64,000 bases of DNA from Morinoia aosen (taxonomy: Eukaryota; Arthropoda; Malacostraca; Amphipoda; Talitridae): NCBI GenBank assembly GCA_030386875.1, contig CM059563.1, positions 12,170,001 through 12,234,000 on the forward strand. The letters run 5' to 3'. Of the stretch, positions 12,053 to 25,700 are shown in pieces; position 1 is the first letter of the stretch, and every line of letters begins with the position of its first letter. The notes under the pieces were generated by a model that was not told where the DNA came from, did not search any database, and saw only the letters and a list, made by a program, of their open reading frames with translations. Made by a program: the position numbers and the translations under genes.

Positions 12053-12099
12053 AATTGTTAGATATTTAGGGCGGCGGATCCTCTTGGGCGCCAGAGAGA

Positions 12100-15000
12100 A
12101 GTTATTTTGGTGGGCGAGTCCTGTTCTGCCCGATTGAGAATTATTTAGGCTGGTCCTTCTTGGGAGCCACCTTTGATAGTTGTCCCTATTTTAGGGATTC
12201 TGACGGGTGTAATTTCAGAGGCTTTTTATCCTGAGGAATCTTCCTGAAATTTTCAGGGTGAGAGAAAAGTCAGGTTCTGCTGACTTAATTTTATTAGGTT
12301 GGGGTTCGCCCACAGTTTTCAAGTTGCGAATATTTTCCGGTATTTCTTGGAGTTGATCTGGTAGAGCTTTAAAGATGTTTCAAGCTGTTTTTCAAGCGTC
12401 GAATTTTTAAGCCGATATAAAAAATCAAGCTAAGGAGTTTTCGTGCTGATAAAACAGGCTTCGAAAGTTGAGCCGAAATTAATTCAAGCTAATGAAATTT
12501 CTCTTTAGTTTTCTTCTTAGAAACTGTCTTCTTAGTTTTTGCATTTAAGTTTTCTAAGTTTTCAGCTCTTCCTTTTTAATTGTGCCACTGAAGTTTTTCT
12601 TTTCAAGTATTTCTCCTTTAAAATTTTGAAGATCGTGATGGAAGTACGTTTCTCAAGTATCTGTGATACGAGAGCTCAATTATTTGCGAGATAATTATTT
12701 TCCCTCCCGTTAAATTACAAGGCACTAGTCGACATCTTTGACAATAGCCTGACACCGGGATAAACTAAGGATGATTCTAACGCAAGAAATATGTTTATAC
12801 TTGCAAAAATTTAAACTCAGTGAACAAGACTTAGCGCTTCACAATCATTTAAATTCAATATTTTGATCGTCAGCGATGGTTTCATTGCGCTAAAACATAT
12901 GTGCAATGCTCGAAAGACCAATTAATTCGAACAGTTTTAGAAGCCTCTATGAATATAACTGAATCGAACGAAAAACCAATTTCTGCTATCAGCTCCTATA
13001 GATATCAAATATTACCGCGTCACGAGGCTCGCTGAAGTGACATCTAGGGATTGTGGCAGAGCACCATAGTGACAGAGCAGCTGAGCGTCAGAGTGGCAGA
13101 GTGCCTGAGCGTCAGAATGGCAGAGCGACAGCTGCAAGACGTGTTCCCATATCCCTCCTGTGAACCCATCCCACTGCCCTGGGCGCGTTCACGTCAAAAT
13201 TACACAACAGAATTCACACCAACGATGCAAATACGATCAGCTGGCCCCAATGACATGAGATCATTTTTTGCCTTGACTTCACTTTTTTAAAAGAGTCAAT
13301 GGAACCCTTTTAAGAAAATTTTTTTTTTTGTAAATTAGTCCTTTCTTCATATGTGTAGTATTAATATGTCGGTAATCATCGTCGTTCAATGGCCTTGAGA
13401 TTTGAGTCAAGTACTTAAACTTAATCATCGGTACACGAGAAAGAAATTCTAACAAATGCTGAACCTTCGTACGTTTGCACCTGACCGAAGTTTTCTGCTC
13501 GCCATTAAGATCAATAGGGGATGCACGATCGAATTCTTTACAAAAGATGTATAAAACTTAGATTCTTGTTTAATTTTCAAAATATTTTTACATATAGCTT
13601 TATTGTGAAAATGCATTACTTTCATGTTTCAGTACCAATTACACTCATAAGGATGAGTATTTCACATTGAAGATTCCTGAAGACTAGATCTGCATTATTA
13701 TTAGTCGAGTTAGAAAAATAACATTTTAATAAAGAGCTTGGTAACATTTTTCTGTAGCCTGTTAAGACATGAAAGCCATTCACAATCAACAGCGTTGTTA
13801 AAGCATTTTAATAACTCACCTTGAACAGTAAACTCTTAGTTTTATATTATTAAATTTTAGTCAGTCTTCCCTGCATGCAGTGAGTCTGTTGAAAGTCTAA
13901 CGCAAATGAAATTATTCGAATACTATAGCTTGTAACAACCAATGTTCAATTGCATAATGTAAATTAAAATCTAAACTTCAATAAAATAATTTTAAATTAA
14001 AAAAACTCTTGCCTCATTCAAAAAAAGTATTACGTAACTTATCAACGGGATTTAACGATAGTAATTGAATCTAACACTTTCATATGAGCTATTCACAATT
14101 TATGAAAACGTATAAATCATGATTTTTCCACAACTAAGTTTTGGTATAACTTTAAAATAAAAAGTTCAATTTTCGACGAAACGATAAAAAGATAATTTTT
14201 TTTATCAGTGCGGGCCTCTATTCGGAGGTTTTTAATTATGCAGGCCACATATTTCTACCTAACACAACTGCTTTCATCCTCACTAGCCAAGAAGGTAGAA
14301 AAAGAAGGTTAAATAAAGAACCACCCTGGCATCATACAGCAATAAGGCTCGGTGTGCAAAGCTTCATGCGCTAGTCGATTTTTTTTTCTTTGGAAGCTCC
14401 ATGAGTTTAGCAAAAAAATCGGTTTCGGCAACTACTTTACTCGACTTAGAAAGCTGTGATTCTGAATTGAGCTATTTTTACCTACTGGAGAAGGGCACTC
14501 GGCAGTGCAGTCCGACTTACTATCATTCCTCGACATTCCTGCTTCTAGAAACACGTCGTTTGTTTATTCATGGAGCGATATTCCCCAACGAGCGGTGCAA
14601 ACAAGGTTCTTCTATTGGAATCATGCTCAGGAGCAAATATCTTAAGAGAGTTTACCTGCATGAAACCGCAAAATGTCACATCTTTTTGAAGCTCCAGAAC
14701 AGGAAAACCTGAGAGAAATTTATTTCCCAAGAGACTGGTGACGGCGATCCCTGAGTATAGTCACACAGATGTTCTCAAGCTTGTTGGTAGTGTGAATTAA
14801 TATTAACATTGAAACTGGAGCGTATTTAATAACTTTCAAGAAGCATAGACTCAAGTCTAAACTGAAGTCATGAAAATATTAATGCATGCATAAATCTCCC
14901 AATAGTGCTTTTCCTTATTAAGAAAAGTACACTTGATGTTTAAAACTGCTTTTTTCGAGCAATAATGGAGCATTAGAGTGGCTATTTTACTTGTAATGCC

Positions 15001-16387
15001 GGTAATTTGTACTGGTTTTAAACGATCTGCATCACTGTATTTTTTTACCCTGTTTGACGTATTGTTCCAGAAACGTCCCAGGCCAGCAGTCATGAAGTGA
15101 AAAGCTACTTCGGATAAATGTATTCAAACTCACTCTCATAAAGCGAAAAGCAAAGCAAAGACTAGAGAATTAGTTATATATACGGGATAGAAGAATAATA
15201 GTTTGTAATGATTACCATCACTTCAAGCAGGTTAAAATTATCGTGAGGTCATTTTAGATACTAAAATACTCATCATTTCTTGAGGAGAGCTCGGCTGCCT
15301 AGCTGTCAGAACACGTAGTTCAAACAATGTCAAAGTAGGGTCTAAGTTCGATCATTTCAATTCATCTGAGGCAAAGATTTCTATTCTGAGGCCAAACATT
15401 ATGCGTTTTCAAATGCTTCATTTTCAGCCCGTGAGATGCGGGCAGCTTCTGTTTTGCACGCAGTTCACTAGTTTTATTTCACTGGATACGAGGAACTATG
15501 CGCGTGCTGCCACGGTGAATGAAGGAAAAATTTTATAAATAATTCACAAAAGTCAAAGTTATAAATTCAAATATCTAGACAAATCATTTAGTGAAAACTT
15601 CTACCGGACTTAAAAGTTTGTGTGCGGGAACACAAACGTTTTCTGTACGTACGATATAGATCCTTGAAAAGTTCCCGATCTTAAGGACATCCAACAATAT
15701 CCAATAATTACTTCTACTCGTGCATGGATTGCAGGTTTACTGACCAATACTCCCCACTGCCAGCATTTTTTTGCGATCATTGTCTAAAAACATTGAAAAC
15801 ATAGAAGCAAGTTTTAGGAAGTTCGTCATACAAGGGAGGTTACACTATTTTCTTTCTTTTATAAGAATTGTCCCACTTTGTGCTTGAAAGTTTGATATAT
15901 TAGAACTTAAATATTATTGTTTGTGTTTAATTATCAATTTATAGAACATGAGCCACTGAATATAATATGCTAAAGTGTTACGTAGGTGTAATATTTATGG
16001 AAAGTAACAGACAAACTCAAAGTCTCTCAGTGAATGGCGATGACTATCTAAGCGACGCAAACATAGACGATTATGACTGCTAAAGCTTTGGGCAAAACTT
16101 TCCATTCGTAGACAAAACACTTTCACCAGCATGATTTTATATTCAACGTAGCAGCGTAACACTTTCCCAAAAAAATGCACGATGCACAAGAGTGGTTCCT
16201 CAACGCAAGAAGAGTTGGGCCGAAGACTTCACTAGCTCGGGGCACTGCGTGGAGCGGCCTCAGTGAATCTCGATCCCAACCTTGAGAGGAAGAGGATCGT
16301 CTCTGCCGTAACAACACTGCCAGCCGCCGACCGACCAGCATCTCTTGCTTGTTATTGCGGCAATTGTTCCTATGGCTGGCGTGGCTC
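12100..16387. other. intergenic, nothing firm
   Basis: AT-rich apart from a 12.0-12.3 kb part that would be the LTR side of the possible retroelement. A 103-codon frame at 14401-14712 (+) has no signal peptide, splice support or recognisable motif, so I do not call it a gene. Confidence 0.5.
13069..13130 (+). repeat. 24-bp tandem repeat, 2.5 copies
   Basis: Units of the form GTGGCAGAGTGCCTGAGCGT plus CAGA repeat twice, followed by a degraded third copy. A short GC-rich island in AT-rich DNA. Confidence 0.6.
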
Positions 16388-16471
16388 TATAAGAGACACG
16401 CACGGAGTATCTGTTTGCTCAGTTGACTGAAGACACCTGTGTGACGTTCACGTGACAGCAGCGCTCACGTG
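16388..16471 (+). promoter_or_regulatory. core promoter: TATA box, initiator and two E-boxes
   Basis: TATAAG at 16388-16393 is followed 33 bases later by TCAGTTG (A at 16421), an arthropod-type initiator at the right spacing. Just downstream are TGACGTTC (16442-16449, CRE-like half site), the palindrome TCACGTGA (16448-16455) and a second CACGTG (16466-16471). The region from 16.18 to 16.48 kb is clearly GC-richer than its flanks. A possible donor (AAAG|GTACAC near 16515) would make the first exon about 95 bases and non-coding. The transcribed gene is not identified. The ORFs at 22538 and 25893, which begin after acceptor-like sequences, are candidates only by position. Confidence 0.5.
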
Positions 16472-16519
16472 GCTCTCAATTTCCACCTACTGCTGCAGTT
16501 TTAACTATCTTAAAGGTAC

Positions 16520-19500
16520 ACATTACTGTAAATCAGATTCTTTTCGTTGAAAGTGTATTTTATTTGATCTGCTCATATTCCTGCACTCCCTGTGTTATTT
16601 CACAATTTAGTTCATAAATACTGTAACGTGCTTGGGGAATTTATCTTCTTCAATTTCGGTGGATTTCACTTCCAGCTGTTGGTGCACCCTTTGCTCTACA
16701 GTTTACACTTGATGTTTTATTACAAAAAGAGTGATTTGAAGTAAATTTAATGAACAAGCAACCTTGAAACATAATGGTAGTTCATCATGATCAAGTCTTG
16801 AAAAAGAAAGTTCGTAAAAATAACCCATAAAAATGCATGAGCGATTGATGTGGGGTTGTAATTTTTGGTTCAGAATATTAGTTAAATTGGTCTCGAGCAT
16901 TTTGTTTTAATAATGAGACCGAATTATATACTACGAAGTTTTTATATACGTTGCTCATACTCTACTTCCAAGTCGACTGTGTGCATTTATTCTCATACGT
17001 CAGAAACACTGTGCCGTGAAATCCCAAAAGTTTCGTGTCAAGTTGAATTTTTTAATTTGAATCTTTGAATTTGAATCAGTACCAATTTGATACCTCTAAC
17101 CATTCTTTTTATAGCTGCCTCTATTTACATTCCAAGTTTTACTCTCACTCAGCCTCAACCTTACAAGACCCCATTAATTTTTACCGATAATGAGAAAGAA
17201 GAATTCTGCCTTACAATTAGCGTACATTAGGTTGAGTTGATTTTCATGGCTTTGGGATTACGCGACACGAAGTATTTTCAATAATTTCGTTGCTAGCGAA
17301 TGAAAGAATAATCTGGTGACTGTTTCAAAAGAGCTGATTTCTGATTTCAATTTTGACGTTAACTTAGCATAGGCCGAAGTGTAAATAGGGGCACGCATAA
17401 ATGACTGTACATAGCAGTAGTAACAATTGCATGTACGAGCGCTCGTAGTAGTAGTAGCTAGTGTAAACTTGTAATTTGATTGACCTCACAATAATTTATG
17501 CATGGAAAATTGTGATTCCTACTAGCATTTCCGTTTATCACACAACGCTTATGCACCCTACTTTTAATAAAGGAAATTGTGACTATGTATCATCATCATT
17601 TGGGGAAGTGAAGCGCTGTTACACTGCCGTTACGGTACAACGCTTAAAAGCGCTTTACTTTCACTGTGAGACTAGTAGAGTGCTGGAACCTCTCTTCCCG
17701 CTGCATGTGCCGCACCTGCAAACCGATAATTTCCGGCGAAATCTTTACCGTTCATACTAATTCTAAACATTGAGTAACCGCCCATCAGTACCTCAAAGTA
17801 TCTTCAGTAGTTGTGTAGAAAATAGCGGGAAAACAGATGGAATTTCTCTCACTGTGAAAAACGTAGACGAAAATATTCTTGGGATCGAAATGTTTTAAGT
17901 GACCGAACGTTGGTTCCACCGCACTACAGAACGCTGAAGACAGAAATAAAACGAAACGAAATTCTCCGTGACCTAAAAATGGGTGCGAAGTCTAATGCAG
18001 CCACACAAATCACTGGCAATCGAGAGTCTATGGAGAATCGGCGCAGCAACTTCAGCATCTCACTGCTCCTGGTCTCACGCGTTCGAAGTCTTGAACGCTG
18101 CAACAGCGATATGGTCGTGACGGACTGTTGAATTCGCCGCATCAGTTACACTTTCTTCCATGCCACTATTGCGATCACTCAAATGCCAGCCATTTTCTCG
18201 AAAACGAATAACGTAAGAAAACTGTTAGCATTGTCGTAGTATTGCTGTTTGGATGAGTGAATTTAGACGAGACAGTGAATCGCGAGTACCAGTGGATTTT
18301 ATCACAAAATGAGAATTCGAAATAAGGAAAACTTTACACTGAAAATAACCTTTTAAAAATTATATCAACATATGCAGTCTAAAAGTAGTATAATATTTTA
18401 TTCCGTAAATCTTCTACATTTTTAGCCAAGTTGGTGCCCTTCATTCTTTTTTCATTTGTAAAAGTATATTTTTAGTGAATAATAAACAAATTTGAAGCAG
18501 TAGAAAGCTGAAAGTATTTAGACCAAATTTTGATTGTTTCCAAATGTATGAGGTTTTAAGAAGGAAAGTATACCGTTACTGACTCTAAACTTTGAGTAGT
18601 GAAAGATAAAATCACACTTTGTGCGCGTATTATTTGGAGATTTTGAGTGTTTCATGCCCCACTCATTTAGCTAGTTTCATCCCGTCATGCATGAATCTAC
18701 CTACCTGAGCACTTCAAAAAAGACGTAACACGCTCGAAAACTTCCCCTTTATTACTTGCTTTATAAAACGCTCTTGGATCTACCAAGAGAAACAGAGGAT
18801 TGTGACACTGCGTCATCATATGCAATCATTGTTAATCCCCTCACTTATTATAAGTTTCTCGAAAAAATATAAAAATATCCAGTTTTTGGATTTCATCTTC
18901 GGTTTTAGAGGGTTCATATTTAGGCTGTCCATACCCCCCTTGTTGCACAATGCACTCTTGTTGTTTTAGTATGAAAATAATTCGTTAACACCAATGAGAT
19001 GTTAAGAATAGTTATAACTTTCCAAAATTTCCTCAGAATCCAGTCTTGAAAAATTGTCCGTTTACATACAATACCCTACATTGTGGAAGGACCTAATCAA
19101 ATTAAGGATTTGTTTCTAAACCAGAAATACACTGGGCCAATTTCTAATGATTTCTAAAATTATTCCGTCAATTCCTCAAATTTTGAAATAGATGTGTTAA
19201 TTTAGCAAAGCAAAGTTTTAATTAAAAAATATGAAACTACAACATATTTTTGCAGAAATATTTTCACAGCGGTAATGATGGAGACAAATTGGGATTAAGA
19301 TGTTGTTATAATTGGACTTACTATGAAAATAAACATACATTTGAATTATAATAGTGAATTGGTCGAATAAATTCAACGTTTTTCAACTATCAGTGAAATG
19401 TGGATCAATTTTGATATAATTAATTTTGTATTTTATGTCTTTTTAATCTAAAAGTTATATATTCAATCAAAATCACCTTCGAAAAAATCACCTGAATTTG

Positions 19501-22480
19501 AAGGAAACCTCAAACTCTGTAAAACCTTGATTATAATTTATGTTAATGTTTTATGTTAATTTTCACTTTATTACTATAATCTCCACTGCTTGTATGCGAC
19601 AACTTGCTTGGTCTAAGCAACAATTCTTGAACGTGGTCCGAAAAACAAGTAACCGATGAGTTGTCAGACCTGCGTGAATTGTCCGTGATATTTTGAAGGC
19701 AAAGTAATCAATGTACTGTGTGATTTTGTAACCCTGAAGTGAAGTCACGCAAGTCTAAGATACCGGTACCAGCATTAGTTTAGATAAATACATTCGAACA
19801 CAACTTAGGAATGGGTGCTCATATTACGTGTTCTTGTGATGTCTTAACCTACTTAAGATGGGCCTGTTAGGTCAATGAATTCCGAATTGTTGCCCTTTAG
19901 CCTCCAAGCAGACCAAATACATTAAAAGACATCAGGAGCTCTTAGCTTACTTCAATGTATTATTTTTTCACTTAATGATTGGTGCTGCCACCTCCTGTTA
20001 CAATGCCAGCGCTTCATTTCGTCAAATCTTTGATTTAATGTAGTACTTTATTCAGCGTCTGAGAAAAATGCCAGAGATATATTTAATAATCTATAGTTAG
20101 TACAATTTGTGTTTCATTTCATGATTTATTGCACTAGACTTTATTTTCAAATTTGATATTACGAAGGCTTTATTTCGGTTTAATAACGACTTACAACTGT
20201 CATGTGCTATGCAGTCGTGTTACGAGCAACCGCGCATGTAGAACATAATTGGATAAGGTTAAGAATACTGTCGTATATAGGAGATGTCATAGCGCGTTCT
20301 GTGCGGAGATAACGTTGATAAAATCTTTTTACGTTTTTTATGTGGACATATGATATATTAGGTTGTTCTATCGCTTAATTTATGGCATCAGTTCAGTCAT
20401 TTCTAAACATTTTTTAAAGTTCCAAAGTTTTAAGAAGCGACCTTAAAAGTACTATCATAAATTTCAGTCATGCTTCATTAAATCTCAATAAACTCCCCCG
20501 CGTAGTTATCCTTAATTTAAAGTATGTGCTTTACTGTTCGTCAAAGTTAGAGAAACTTTCCTGCACGTGCTGGAGAGCCTGCAACCCCCTCATTGAGAAG
20601 GAAAGTGTAGCGCTGCGCAGGCAACAGCTACGGAGGCGCGTTCGCGGTTCCCAGCTTTGTTCACTCCGATGACTGGCAGCAGCGCTGGAATTCTCGCACA
20701 ACGCGGACGCCAAGGAAGCAAAAACTAGGATGCCGAAGAATAATTGACTCTAGTTACTCTACTCACCTGGGCTGTTAATGATTAATTTTAGTGAGACTAT
20801 TGAGTTATTTGTAGGTGTAAATAGTTCTTCACTAATTTTTGGCTAATCATGAATCAAATAGGATGAGTTAAAAAAATGGTTCACAGAAATTCAAGTATTG
20901 AATTAGCACGTAGTTTCGGTATGTAACCACTAGAATGAGTAAAGCCAATTTGTATTCTCTCTTCATATAGCACACTTCGGGCCAAAAGTAGTTCACTGAT
21001 GAAGATCTGCGATATTGTTGTCTACTGCACGTATGCTTCACGGCACCAATACTGAGCACCATGCACGCATCACTTCCCATGTTAATTGAGTGTTGTTTGT
21101 TCTTTTACTTTGTGTAGCCTTCGAAACGAAATTCTACTTGTTATTTAAATCAGCGAGTTACTTTTCGACTTGTAGTGATCATGTTTCTTGCTCGCAAAAG
21201 AAGGTAGTTTAAGCAGAAAAAAAACATATTTCCATGTATGAATTAGTTGGGATTCACGGCAACATGATTCACTTGAGTGTTTTCCACCGTTAAGCTCTCT
21301 GGCGCGCACTGTGGCTGACCAATGATGGATATTTTTGTGAGCATTCAAATGCAATGAGTATCTGTCTGCTATCACATTTTTAACAAGATGTTATTGAGTG
21401 ATTAAAAAAACAACAAAGGCTGAAAAGTAAAATCTAAGAGTATAAAGTTATGAAGAAAAGATATCCTCTGTTCTCTTTAACGGTCAAATCTACAATCCTG
21501 TTCGCTTGCATAAATAAAAAATTACGAAACGTATCTTGCTTCGACTCCAATGCTTCACATTTCCTTTCATCAAATTTTACATTTGTATGAAAATTTGAAA
21601 AAATTCGTGTTATCAATTGGGAGAATTGTAAAAGAATTCGTGAAATCAATAGAGAAAATTTTAGTGAAAGTGGTTACTTGAATGTGGAATACTTATTGTA
21701 CTTTGAGTGAACCTGATGCACTTTGCACACATGGTATACATTGCATGCCTCACTCGCATATTGTTTTCTAGTTTTTTTAGTTCTTTATCGTTCGCACTAA
21801 AGTACTTATTTCTGCACTAAGCCATGTTTCCTGTTATCTGAAAATTGTAAAGAATAACGTGTACCTTGTTAATGGAGCAGCTGGCCTTGAAACGCACGAC
21901 CTATACTCGTATGTGTGATTCATCAATTGCATTCGTTGTAAAATTGTGGGAATAAGTTTTTGTATTTGGTAGCTTTGGCAATATGTATCGTTAACTTACT
22001 GAATTTTTTATTTTTACATAACAATTGCCCAAGTGGTTTCTTCTAGGACCTCGAGCGCACTGTGAACTCCAGTTGTTATTGATCTCTTCTTAACAGTTTT
22101 TTCATGTTGAGCCTCAAAAATACTCCGCTCATAAGTTTTGTCGTACATTGTATCTTTCTTCAACGTACGCCAGTACCGCAATTGAAAAAAGGGTTAGTTA
22201 ACGTCACTTTCTTTTGCTAATAAGTAAAACCTGCTCACCATTTTCATGAGCAAAAGCAAATGCATAGCTGATAATAAAACAGAGTGGCTAATTTATACTT
22301 GAGTAAAAACAGACTACTTCGATTAGAAGAAATAAGCGTCATCATAGTGTCTTATAGAAAATATTCTGTTCTCTCATCTAACAAAGCTACTCAGGGACGT
22401 GGAAGAGAACTTAGTTATTTATTATTGAGTATTAAAAATATTTTCACTGCTTACGAGTGTACGCACGTGCTCCAGTAAAC
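16520..22480. other. gene-poor stretch
   Basis: About 6 kb with only weak frames of 60-95 codons on either strand (for example 17476-17760 and 17910-18131 on +), none with splice, signal or motif support. If the 16.4 kb promoter serves the ORF at 22.5 kb, this would be its intron. Confidence 0.4.
20534..20742 (-). other. GC-rich island, possible exon of a secreted peptide
   Basis: A GC-rich patch of about 200 bases in AT-rich DNA. On the minus strand it reads as an open frame beginning with a signal-peptide-like stretch (LFFGILVFASLASA) followed by about 55 polar residues. It ends at TAA or at a donor-like ACA|GTAAAG. There is no ATG before the hydrophobic stretch, so a start would have to come from an upstream exon. 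The plus strand is also open over part of it (IEKESVALRRQQLRRRV). No homology is recognised; this may be chance. Confidence 0.18.
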
Positions 22481-22537
22481 CCTGCCACGAACACTTGACA
22501 AATTAAGTTTCATTTTCCTTCCCAGACGCCAGCAGTG

Positions 22538-22789
22538 ATGGAATTAGAAGCAACGTCCCGCACTATTGTGTTCCTGAAGAACTTTGTGAGGTGTGGCAAC
22601 ATTTTGTGCGGCCAAGAGCTCACCTTCCTCATCATCTTCTCAATTTTCCAAGTGATCTTCGGAGTCGTGCTGAACCAGTTCGCCACCAGTGTCGCTCAGG
22701 ACTCCACTATGGCGCTGTATCCTTTCATAGGAGACGTTGTCGGGAACTTCTTAAATGATGTCTTCGGTATCACGTTCGAAAAGACGTAG
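22538..22789 (+). CDS. small hydrophobic protein, tandem paralogue C (83 aa from first ATG)
   Basis: An 83-codon frame with one clear hydrophobic segment of about 22 residues (roughly 29-51, LTFLIIFSIFQVIFGVV), a conserved N-terminal block (ATSRTIVFLKN) with CGNILCGQE, and a C-terminal YPFIGD..G block. The ORF at 25893-26213 is a paralogue, roughly 60% identical over the first 80 residues. In both copies TTCCCAG or TCTCCCAG (acceptor) lies 12 bases before the ATG, and those 12 bases are open and partly conserved (Thr-x-Ala-Val). The exon may therefore continue a frame from an upstream exon rather than start at this ATG. Compared with its paralogue it stops about 23 codons earlier. I do not recognise the family; membrane association is inferred from hydrophobicity only. 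Confidence 0.6.
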   Translation: MELEATSRTIVFLKNFVRCGNILCGQELTFLIIFSIFQVIFGVVLNQFATSVAQDSTMALYPFIGDVVGNFLNDVFGITFEKT

Positions 22790-25700
22790 CAGAACGGAGC
22801 TATTAAATGACGGGACTACTGGCTGCGACCTCGACTTGACTGCAATATGCGTCCTCCCAACAACTACTCAAATTTTCCTAAAAACTACTCAACCAAAAAA
22901 GTGTCATGCAATTTGTGCTGCTCCAGTAACGTTGCGGTGGTGTTCTTGGTGATTACTTGAATTTCGTATACATTGCTTAAATGTATATCATAAAAACAGA
23001 TCTTTATTTGCTTCAATATCATTACGTTCGAAGCCCTATTTTGTGTGAGCCGTGCGAACATTTCTAGGAATCAGGGTGTACTCGTTCCCACGTAGATTTT
23101 ATTTGTGGCGGGAGAAAAGAAGAAATGCAGAAAGTAAAGCTCAAAATTGCTCCAAGATAGTGTGCTGTTTATTCCCCGATGAAAACACATCAGAAGTGAA
23201 AAATTCAACTTCTTGACGAATCCCAGCAATGAACCTTGTGCCGGAATTTGATAAACATATATGATTCTAATTTCGATGGCGCGGATAGGAGCCTCTGCGT
23301 CTTGGAGAAAATTCCGCGAAAGCTCGTGTTGTGTTAAATTAATGTTACGTGAAATGTGATGCGTCAATGAAATGTATTTGTAGGTAACCTCACCATTAAG
23401 TAGATATGCGATTGTTAGACATATAACCTACCATCTATCTGAAAGTGTAATTTAGTTGTGTGCGTTTGTATAACTCTATTGACGTTCTAGAAATGTGATT
23501 AGAAACTATGCTCTGTGTGCGTAATCCGTATTTCCATTTAGAAGTATCTTTAAAGAATGCATTGAATGTACCTTTATCTTATGCGGAAGTGTGACATTAT
23601 TGATTGAAAAATTTCCGTTTGAAGGAATTAACGAGTTTCAAGCGAAACCTGAGTTATCCTTTGGAAGCAAATTTTGAAATACTTAAGGCCCGAAGAAGCT
23701 GATTTTTTTCAAACTCTCATTGTGATACAATGGCTGAGTTTTTTCGATATCTATCTCTAACATCATTGTTGTATACTTTTTAATGTATTGTGTACCATTA
23801 CATAGCACTAAGGCAGGCTAACTGCGTATATAATGATAGCAATAATTATAATGACGGAGTTGCGAAGATGCTGCTGTAATTGCCTAGGCTGTCATTACAA
23901 GGACTGTATATGCGCGCTAGCTTGCACTTCAATTCAAAAGACAAATATTCAAGTCCAACGCTGGTCTTCCTTTTCGCGTCGCTTTACGAGTACAGTTGAA
24001 CCCGAGCAACGCAGGCAGCCGCCAGGAGTCTTTGATAACTGGACTTCCTTGCTGAATAATGCAAGCCATCAGAAGCCGTGAATAGAGATCGATATTTACG
24101 CATCGAAACTAGAGCAGTGTTCAGGTCCGTGAAAAACGTGCGCATTGATTTGCATTAATTTCCTTAGCATGTATTTTGGATTTGTACGATGAAACGTACG
24201 TGTGACCGTCATCGAATTTAAAAAAGTCGTGTGATCACCGAGACTGCGAGTGCATGCTAACGCAGATTTGACTTGTACGCTGACAAACAAAATGGGAAAA
24301 ATTGGGGACAGTGTACTTCATCTTTAATTTTATTAAGGATGCCGTATGACAAATTACAGCTGTAGTAGTAATTACAGCTGTAGTTTTTTAAATAGCAGTG
24401 GGAAGATACGGTTGGTTACAGTATTGGATGTAGCGGTAAAGTAATTTTTTCTATACTTTATTTCGCAATGAAATCTACCTTTTCATAAATAGTAAAACTT
24501 CTGGTAGTACCAGTACACATGAGTGTAGACCGTAATCGCATGACGGGCTGCAATGTCTAATGATAGAAAAACTCTTCTTTTTTGAAAAAGAAGGTGTTTC
24601 CATACTTTTGTATTGAACGATTTCCCTTTGTGGTTCATGTCAAATACTGACCGCTATTTTCATGTTTTGTTCATCCATACATGTTGAATGAATGTTTTTG
24701 AAGAACCGCCTGATGCGCCTAATCTTTTTTGGAGAAAAGTCATTAATTCTTCACGATAACATGAAATGCATTTGAGTGAAAGCTTTGCAGCCTGCATTAA
24801 CGATAGAAAAATTTTCATTCTTGGTTACTTCATCTGACAGCCAACGTGAGACAGCTAAGGGAGAACTCAAAATGTGCGACCAATTTTTCTTGTACATTCT
24901 TATGATGGAATTATTGTGCATAACGGCGGTCAAAATTAGTTAAGGAACATTTTTATATTTAAGTGAAAGTTATGTATCGCAAGGAAAAGCTTTGTGATTG
25001 TACATCAACCTACATCTGGAGTCTTATTAAAAATATCGAGTGACGGACATAATTTCATGTTTTCCATTATGTTTATTCTAAATTTTTACTTGATTGTTGC
25101 GATAATCATCAATACTGTGTACTAAGGCTGAAATACTCTACAGTATTCAATGGGCTTCTGCTCATAATTCACTTTGAAACATTTGAAGAAAAAAAATTTA
25201 GATTCGAAAGCAAATATTTTAGAACTCATACAACGCCTCATTTTTGCGTTCACTTGATGCAGTGTTTTCAACGCTAAAATAAAACACCCATCGCAGTTTT
25301 TAGTATTTTTAAGATAATTTTTTCGTGCATTACATCCAAGAGATGTAGGTATAAAATAGTAGTTGACGCTGCTCCGAATACACCGGGAAGGGAACGTTAT
25401 AGTTACATATATAACGAAGTTGCGAGCTGTTTGTCGTAATTTTTTAACTTAAAATGTTTCTCGGACCTAAAAAACGCTCCAATTGGTGAGGCGTTTGAAT
25501 TTTTGTGTATTGTTCTATGGAGAGGTTCCTTTGTTTTTATATCTTGTTAGGTTTTCCACAACTACCAGTTCTAAACTTCGTAGTTTGCTCTTGCATGAAG
25601 TAGAATAGATTCAGCTCTTCTTTTTAGCTGTATAGACGACTGCATTTGTTGTTAGTTTGCTTTCAAATATAGATGTTACTCTCTCTTAATTTTGCGTGCA

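Noticed and set aside
12034-12060. Lysine tRNA gene fragment
   Set aside because: Only the 3' end resembles tRNA; no D-arm or anticodon arm can be drawn from the flanking bases, so a primer-binding site is more likely.
14401-14712. 103-codon + strand ORF
   Set aside because: No splice, signal, motif or paralogue support.
20534-20560. NFDE at the end of the 20.5 kb frame, reminiscent of orcokinin peptides
   Set aside because: Only four residues match; the following residue is wrong and no repeated peptide or dibasic sites are present.
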